The notes under the pieces: model-generated | The model's database searches: none | What the model was told of the DNA's origin: nothing | What the model saw: the letters and a program-made list of their open reading frames with translations, nothing else | Shown: one piece after another, positions 39,708-44,742 of the stretch | How positions within the stretch are numbered: position 1 is the first letter of the stretch | Layout of the letters: each line of letters begins with the position of its first letter | Source: Candidatus Pacearchaeota archaeon | Lineage (GTDB): Archaea; Nanobdellota; Nanobdellia; Pacearchaeales; GW2011-AR1 | NCBI GenBank assembly: GCA_009694725.1 | Contig: SICV01000006.1 | Span: forward strand, 1-44,742 | Direction: 5' to 3' | DNA: 44,742 nt | Translations under genes and position numbers: made by a program

Positions 39708-42700
39708 GTGGTGCATGAGAAGTTTACGTATAAAGATGGCAAGCAGTATGGACCCTATTTGTATGAAAATAAACGTGTTGATGGGAAAGTAATTACGTCG
39801 TATATGGGAAAACAGGGGCCTTTCCCTTTGCGTTATTGGATTGGTTTTTTTATACTTATTTTGGTTGTTGTTGTCTTACTTGGTTTCGTCTCTTTTACAC
39901 CCGCTCCTTCCACTAGTCAGGTTTCAGTTGAGTTTGATCCTGTTTTTGTCACCGGAGAACCTTTGGCAGGTACTGTAAAATTTAATCTTAAAGCGGGTGA
40001 ATTAGTGCCACAAGATGCGAGAGTGGTATTGTGGAGTGGAAATCAATCTGCGGAATTTTTATTGTCTGAAGTATCAGTACAAGCTGATTTGTTATCAGGG
40101 GCTTTTTTTGCTGAGGGAGTCTCGTTAGAGGGAAATGGGGAAGGATACGGGGCGTATGGTACAAAGGTGTCTCGTCCTACACTCGATTTTCAATTACTGA
40201 TTACCTCTTCTGTTGATGATTCTTCTTCTGAAGAAGATTCTGAGGCGCCTTCTTTGGGTGAGGTGTCAGGGGGAGTTGTTGAACAGATAGGTAGTGAAGA
40301 AGATACCTCTGAAGCTGCTTCCGAGGCTTCTTCTGAAGAAGCGGCCAGTGCTGTAACCGGTAATGCGATTATTGAACGCGCTTTTACGGTAGATGGACAG
40401 GTTTCTGTCGATGAACCTTTCTCGTATACGCTTGAAACAGGACAAGAGGCATCTCTTGTGCGAGGAAGTGTACGTGATGGCACAACTGCGTTACAGGATG
40501 ATCTTCTATCTGTTGCTACTTCTGCTTCGTCTGTTGGGGTAACAACCGACTATACGCTCGAAGAGCAAGGATTTGGGGAAGAGTATCTGGGCGAATATGA
40601 AGTGGTGTTGACGTTGGACTTAGCGTCATTTGATTTTGTTGCTATCTCTCCGGTATTTACGGTTCAGTTAGCTTATGCAAATGTTTCTATTGCGACTGCT
40701 TCGGTTGATTTGACGGTTGTTCCTACTCAGAATGCGAGTGTGATAGATGGCCCTTTATCCGGTTTGTTTGATAATACCACTTTCAATGGAACAATTGCGA
40801 ATGATACCTTGGTGAGCGGTTTTAATATTTCTGCCCCTTCTCTCTCTTTCATAGGGATTATTCCCCTCCAGCGATTGAGCATCAATGATTCTCTTATTTT
40901 GGATACTTCGGTTTATTTTGTTGGTGCAGAGAATGTTACGTTGAATGGGGAGCATGTGCATGCAACGAGTGTAGACTTGAATCTAACAGTACGTGCAGAT
41001 GAAGGATTTAAGGGGGCTATTCGAGCGACGGTTACGGGTTGGAACGGAACGGACTCCGTTACAAGTAATCAATTTACGGTGTTAGTTTCTTCAGGAGCTA
41101 CACGTATTACGACTGCTCGTACTCAGATTAAAGTGGGTGAACCGGTGCACTGGGTGACAAATATATCGTTAGATACTCCTGAAAATGTTACGTTTGCATT
41201 ACCTCCTGAAACATATAATATTACGGTTATTGCTCATACTGCAGAAGGGACACAGGAAATAGTGAATCCTTCTTCTTTATTCACGGGAGAAGTGACTGTT
41301 GATATTGATCTAGACCGTGAATTCTTTGTAAAACGTTGGTTCCGTGCATTGTTTAAAGGAATTACCGGCAATGTTGTAGATGAGGAAACTATCCCCGATG
41401 TAACACTTACCTTAGATGCACCTGCGGCGATTGGGTATGCTATTTCGTATTATACGGAAGCGCCTACTGCGAACGAAACCAGTACTGCACAGGGCAAGGA
41501 CATTGTTATTTCTGGACCGGACACGGTACATTATACGGATGTGATTGCATTTACTACGTTAGATAATACGTTCTCGGTTGGAGACCACGGGAAGATAGGA
41601 TTGTATTGGCATACGATGGTTGGTGAAATGGGGACTGAACTGAAAGAAGTTGCCGATGTGCCTGCACTAGAAGTGATTGAGACGACTGATGCTACTGTTG
41701 ATTCTGATATCGTGGTGAATGAATCTGAGCCTGTTGAGGAAGAAGCAGCTGTTTCGTTGTTTGGTAGTTTGTTATCGGGGAATGTGATCATTCAGATTGC
41801 TAATGAAACCATTTCCAATGTGAACACCACATCCCTTGTGCGGGTTACCTCTTCGTTACAAGCGATGCCGTTTGATGCGTATGATGTCGATGGAGATGGA
41901 TACCTGGATTATATGGAATGGGTTGTCCCTCATTTATCCGATCAAGTTTTTAGTTTGGTGTTTACGAGTGCTAATTCTTCAGTGCCTGGAGGGAATATTA
42001 CGTTTGAAGGAACGACTAATCAATTTTCACATCTGACGATTTCTTCTCTTGCGCCTTATGATTCTTTAGTCGGTTATTGGCCTTTTGATAGGAACGATGT
42101 TGCTAACGGAATCGTGTATGATTATACTCGAGAAGAAAATGATGCAACGGGTAGTGGCGGAATAAATATTGCTGGTCAATCCTGCCTTTACGGTATGTGT
42201 CTTGATTATGACGGGGTGGATGATTATTTAGATGCTACTAATGATTCAAGTTTACAAATATATGATAATGGAACAATAATGGCTTGGATTAATAATACTC
42301 ATTATGAAACAGTTTTTGGTTATCAGTTTATTGCCTCTAAAAAATATAATTACGGTCTCCTTACAAATAATGGTAACTTTGCGACCTATGACTGGGGAGA
42401 TAATGCACCAAGAGATAGTGGTGTACCGGTTAATGATAGTAACTGGCATCACGTAGCCGTAAGCTGGGTTGATGGCGTTGCTGATGCAACTCAACTCTAT
42501 GTCGATGGAATCAGAGTAATGAATACTACGGTAACCATAGTTCCAAATGGACAACCTTACGTTTCTCTTTGGCTAGGTTCGACTTGGGGTAATGCGCAAA
42601 TGAAATTTCTTGGTCAAATAGATGAAGTAATGGTATTTAATAAATCTTTAAATGATTCAGATATTCTGAGCATCTATCAGAATCAATCAGCACGATTTGT

Positions 42701-44048
42701 TGTGCGAGGAGAGCAAGAAACAAAATTCTTTAATATTAGTCAGGGCTTGACCTCTCTTAACCTTTCATTACAACAGTATCTGCGAGCAGGGGGAACGAAT
42801 ATTTCTGCGCGTGTGGGGGCGTGGGATAGTTCGTTGGATTATAATATAAGTGATTTGAATAGCACGGCGAATAGCCTTGTATTATATTATAATTTTGATA
42901 ATCGTTCGGCGATTGGAGAGAATCAAACGTTAGTTGTTGACCGAAAGGGAATGAGTAATGGTTCGGTATTTGGGGGAAATGGTACGATTGCAAACGGCAT
43001 TTTTGGTCGAGCTTTACAATTTGATGGGGTTGATGATTACGCTTTATTTTCCGATACAATTTTGCCTGCAGATAATTTACCTCGAACCGTTGCTTTGTGG
43101 GCAAAAACGATATCTGATTCGACTGAAATCTATGCCTTTTCTTATGGAACGTATTCTAGTAATGCTGATTTTATGCTTGGAATGCATAGTAGCCGTATCG
43201 TTGTTGCGAGTCAAGATTATGCATTATTTGGTGTTGGGACGCTTATTAATAATGGGGAATGGCATCATTTAGTTGTTACTCATGATGGCACTATTTCTAC
43301 GTTATATGTCGATGGCTCTTTTGATGTTGCAGGGCCGCTTACCTTTGCAACAACGTTAAATCAAGGTAAGATTGGAGGGCCTTCAAGTAATGCTGCTTAT
43401 TGGGATGGGTCAATCGATGAAGTCATGATCTTCGATCGGTCGTTAACAAGTGCAGAAGTGAAAGAGTTGTATGTGAAAGGGCGGGCTTTGTGGAGTTATA
43501 CTGCGTATCAAAATTTATCTGGTTTGTATTCGGCAGATAATGAATCGAGGAATACCTTTACGATTGCTTCTCTAACGACGCATATTTTGCCGAACTTTTT
43601 GTTAACGAGTGATGCGAATCGTTTTTATTCTCCGGTGTTGCAAGCGACAAAAAGTGCTCCCGCAAATGTAACGGTTGCTCAGGGGCTTGATACGTGTACG
43701 TATAGTGGTAGTGGCAATTGGGCGGTGACTGCAGGAGATAATTGCACGATTACTTCCAATGTGAATCTTAATAAAAATAATTTTACGATTACAGGTGTTG
43801 GACGGTTTACCTTGAACGGGGCAAATATTAGTAACTTTACGAAAGGGAAAATTGCAGGAACTTCAGGAGTGAATGCTGTTGCCGTACGTGTTATTAATGG
43901 GGGGAAATTTGTGACTTCCTTTGTGTTAGGCCTCTTTTCTTTACTTGGTAGTTGGTTCATGCTTCCTGTTCTCCTACAAGGTTTATCGTCGGTGAAAGCA
44001 CAGACATCTTTATATAGCTCGAAGCAGATTCTAGGAGGATTACAATGA
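39708..44048 (+). CDS. Giant surface protein with N-terminal anchor and two LamG domains
   Basis: About 1446 residues from a GTG (39708 or 39711). The cytoplasmic N-terminus FTYKDGKQYGPYLYENKRVDG precedes a membrane helix (IGFFILILVVVVLLGF). A long beta-rich extracellular region carries an acidic Ser/Glu linker and many sequons. Two LamG/concanavalin-like domains lie at about residues 785-1010 and 1060-1265, each starting as GYWPFDR or LYYNFDNRS and containing FDGVDDY or YDGVDDY and GxIDEVMxF. A hydrophobic segment lies near the C-terminus. The motif TGN-hydrophobic recurs (VTGNAII, ITGNVVD, SGNVII). It probably binds glycans. An ATGA overlap couples it to the next surface gene. Confidence 0.85.
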   Translation: MVHEKFTYKDGKQYGPYLYENKRVDGKVITSYMGKQGPFPLRYWIGFFILILVVVVLLGFVSFTPAPSTSQVSVEFDPVFVTGEPLAGTVKFNLKAGELVPQDARVVLWSGNQSAEFLLSEVSVQADLLSGAFFAEGVSLEGNGEGYGAYGTKVSRPTLDFQLLITSSVDDSSSEEDSEAPSLGEVSGGVVEQIGSEEDTSEAASEASSEEAASAVTGNAIIERAFTVDGQVSVDEPFSYTLETGQEASLVRGSVRDGTTALQDDLLSVATSASSVGVTTDYTLEEQGFGEEYLGEYEVVLTLDLASFDFVAISPVFTVQLAYANVSIATASVDLTVVPTQNASVIDGPLSGLFDNTTFNGTIANDTLVSGFNISAPSLSFIGIIPLQRLSINDSLILDTSVYFVGAENVTLNGEHVHATSVDLNLTVRADEGFKGAIRATVTGWNGTDSVTSNQFTVLVSSGATRITTARTQIKVGEPVHWVTNISLDTPENVTFALPPETYNITVIAHTAEGTQEIVNPSSLFTGEVTVDIDLDREFFVKRWFRALFKGITGNVVDEETIPDVTLTLDAPAAIGYAISYYTEAPTANETSTAQGKDIVISGPDTVHYTDVIAFTTLDNTFSVGDHGKIGLYWHTMVGEMGTELKEVADVPALEVIETTDATVDSDIVVNESEPVEEEAAVSLFGSLLSGNVIIQIANETISNVNTTSLVRVTSSLQAMPFDAYDVDGDGYLDYMEWVVPHLSDQVFSLVFTSANSSVPGGNITFEGTTNQFSHLTISSLAPYDSLVGYWPFDRNDVANGIVYDYTREENDATGSGGINIAGQSCLYGMCLDYDGVDDYLDATNDSSLQIYDNGTIMAWINNTHYETVFGYQFIASKKYNYGLLTNNGNFATYDWGDNAPRDSGVPVNDSNWHHVAVSWVDGVADATQLYVDGIRVMNTTVTIVPNGQPYVSLWLGSTWGNAQMKFLGQIDEVMVFNKSLNDSDILSIYQNQSARFVVRGEQETKFFNISQGLTSLNLSLQQYLRAGGTNISARVGAWDSSLDYNISDLNSTANSLVLYYNFDNRSAIGENQTLVVDRKGMSNGSVFGGNGTIANGIFGRALQFDGVDDYALFSDTILPADNLPRTVALWAKTISDSTEIYAFSYGTYSSNADFMLGMHSSRIVVASQDYALFGVGTLINNGEWHHLVVTHDGTISTLYVDGSFDVAGPLTFATTLNQGKIGGPSSNAAYWDGSIDEVMIFDRSLTSAEVKELYVKGRALWSYTAYQNLSGLYSADNESRNTFTIASLTTHILPNFLLTSDANRFYSPVLQATKSAPANVTVAQGLDTCTYSGSGNWAVTAGDNCTITSNVNLNKNNFTITGVGRFTLNGANISNFTKGKIAGTSGVNAVAVRVINGGKFVTSFVLGLFSLLGSWFMLPVLLQGLSSVKAQTSLYSSKQILGGLQ

Positions 44049-44742
44049 TGGTGATGCGAGGGATTTTTGTTCTGGTAAGTATCGTGTTCTTACTAGCTGT
44101 TGTTTCTGCTGCTGATCCAGGGCACGGTGCAAGCGTGATAAGTGCAGGGACTTTTGAATCGGGTGCGTATATCTTTCCGGGGAATCTGAGTATTGTAGGA
44201 AACTTATCGGTAGGTTCAAGTATTTTATTTGTGAATCCCACTGTAGGATATGTGGGTATTGGGACTGCAACCCCTCTTTCTGCTTTGGATGTACGTGGGC
44301 ATGTGAATGTTTCAGGTAACGTGACTGCTACGTACTTCCTCGGTTCGGGACAATTTTTGACCGGTATTTCGAGTGGGGCGTATAACGCAACCTATGCTTC
44401 CTTCGCGTACAATCAAACCTATGGAGGATCAACCTTCAACAGCACCTATGCAGCAAATGTTATCAACGCATCATTCAATCAAACCTTAACTGATGCATTG
44501 TACTCCACGACGTACAATGCCTCGTATGCTTCTTTCGCATACAATCAATCTGATGGCTCATATAACGCATCGTATGCTTCGTATGCATACAACCAAACAC
44601 TTGCTGCTATTTCCAATCTTGTTTCACAATATCTCAATCTCTCTGGGACGAATGCAAATCAGAATCTCAATGTTGGTGTGTACAACATCACCGCTGGAGC
44701 ATTCATCGGTGATGGGCGATACCTTCAGAATATTTCTACGTT
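44045..44742 (+). CDS. Secreted tail-fibre-like repeat protein (3' end outside window)
   Basis: The ATG at 44045 overlaps the previous stop as ATGA and follows GGAGG. At least 232 residues are visible without a stop. A signal peptide (FVLVSIVFLLAVVSAADP) precedes a beta-rich segment: SIVGNLSVGSSILF, GYVGIGTATPLSALDVRG and NVSGNVTATYFLGSG. This wording is typical of tail-fibre or S74-like proteins that describe trimeric beta-helices. Short repeats YNATYASFAYNQT follow, dense in N-glycosylation sequons. It is probably a cell-surface fibre. Confidence 0.82.
   Translation, partial: MMVMRGIFVLVSIVFLLAVVSAADPGHGASVISAGTFESGAYIFPGNLSIVGNLSVGSSILFVNPTVGYVGIGTATPLSALDVRGHVNVSGNVTATYFLGSGQFLTGISSGAYNATYASFAYNQTYGGSTFNSTYAANVINASFNQTLTDALYSTTYNASYASFAYNQSDGSYNASYASYAYNQTLAAISNLVSQYLNLSGTNANQNLNVGVYNITAGAFIGDGRYLQNIST

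Noticed and set aside
1-44742. CRISPR array, insertion sequence or rRNA operon
   Set aside because: No regularly spaced identical repeats, no transposase motifs and no rRNA-like segments were seen in any part.

Overview
The window looks like chromosomal DNA from a small-genome archaeon, most likely a DPANN lineage (Woesearchaeota/Pacearchaeota-like). This is inferred from gene content; no database search was possible. Archaeal markers are aIF5B, aIF2 gamma, eS6, eS24, eS31, Rpo7, Spt4, a PC4-like coactivator, intron-containing tRNA genes and a tRNA-Ile with a UAU anticodon. Most genes have a TTTAAA/TATA-type box about 24-28 nt upstream of the start codon. That implies leaderless mRNAs and was used to choose several starts. 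Genes after the first in an operon often use ATGA or TAATG overlaps.

Layout. 1-4050 (minus): a three-gene operon of two lipobox proteins and a fibronectin-type-III surface protein that runs off the left edge. 4185-9234: a membrane-anchored cyclophilin, a 7TM / winged-helix / CxxCC-membrane-protein operon, a structured small-ORF locus, a membrane protein, and an eight-repeat beta-propeller surface protein. 9290-13131: tRNA-Ser(CGA) with intron, an exported MsrA-MsrB, a circularly permuted GTPase, a DUF1653 protein and CysRS. 13201-20537: a decayed small gene, an RGG-tailed DEAD-box helicase, Dus, a PC4-like protein, aIF5B, eS6, and aIF2 gamma followed by a second copy of its last codons. 20653-26435: a UvrD/RecB-like helicase-nuclease, two orphan genes and the rpo7-spt4-eS24-eS31 operon.

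26502-31802: a likely 217-nt structured RNA, ScpA, an orphan, and a histidine-related region (HisRS, a coupled orphan gene, two tRNA-His genes, and a tandem RNA motif with compensatory changes) around a second DEAD-box helicase. 31803-38057: a rhomboid protease, a RelE/AbrB toxin-antitoxin pair with an operator-like palindrome, tRNA-Glu, an EgtD-like methyltransferase, tRNA-Ile(UAU) with intron, a HTH protein, a P-loop kinase, a frameshifted gene and a YchF-like GTPase with TGS domain. 38087-44742: small genes, a HEXXH metallopeptidase, a 1446-residue LamG surface protein, and the start of a coupled tail-fibre-like secreted protein.

Translation and transcription genes dominate the centre and envelope proteins occupy both ends. 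The most unusual content is non-coding: the tandem covarying RNA motif beside tRNA-His/hisS, a hairpin shared in opposite orientation by two tRNA introns, the RNA antisense to the S31-ScpA gap, the hairpin-rich small-ORF locus at 6.3-6.5 kb, and a dispersed ~35-nt intergenic repeat. Positions were read by eye and family assignments rest on motif recognition.
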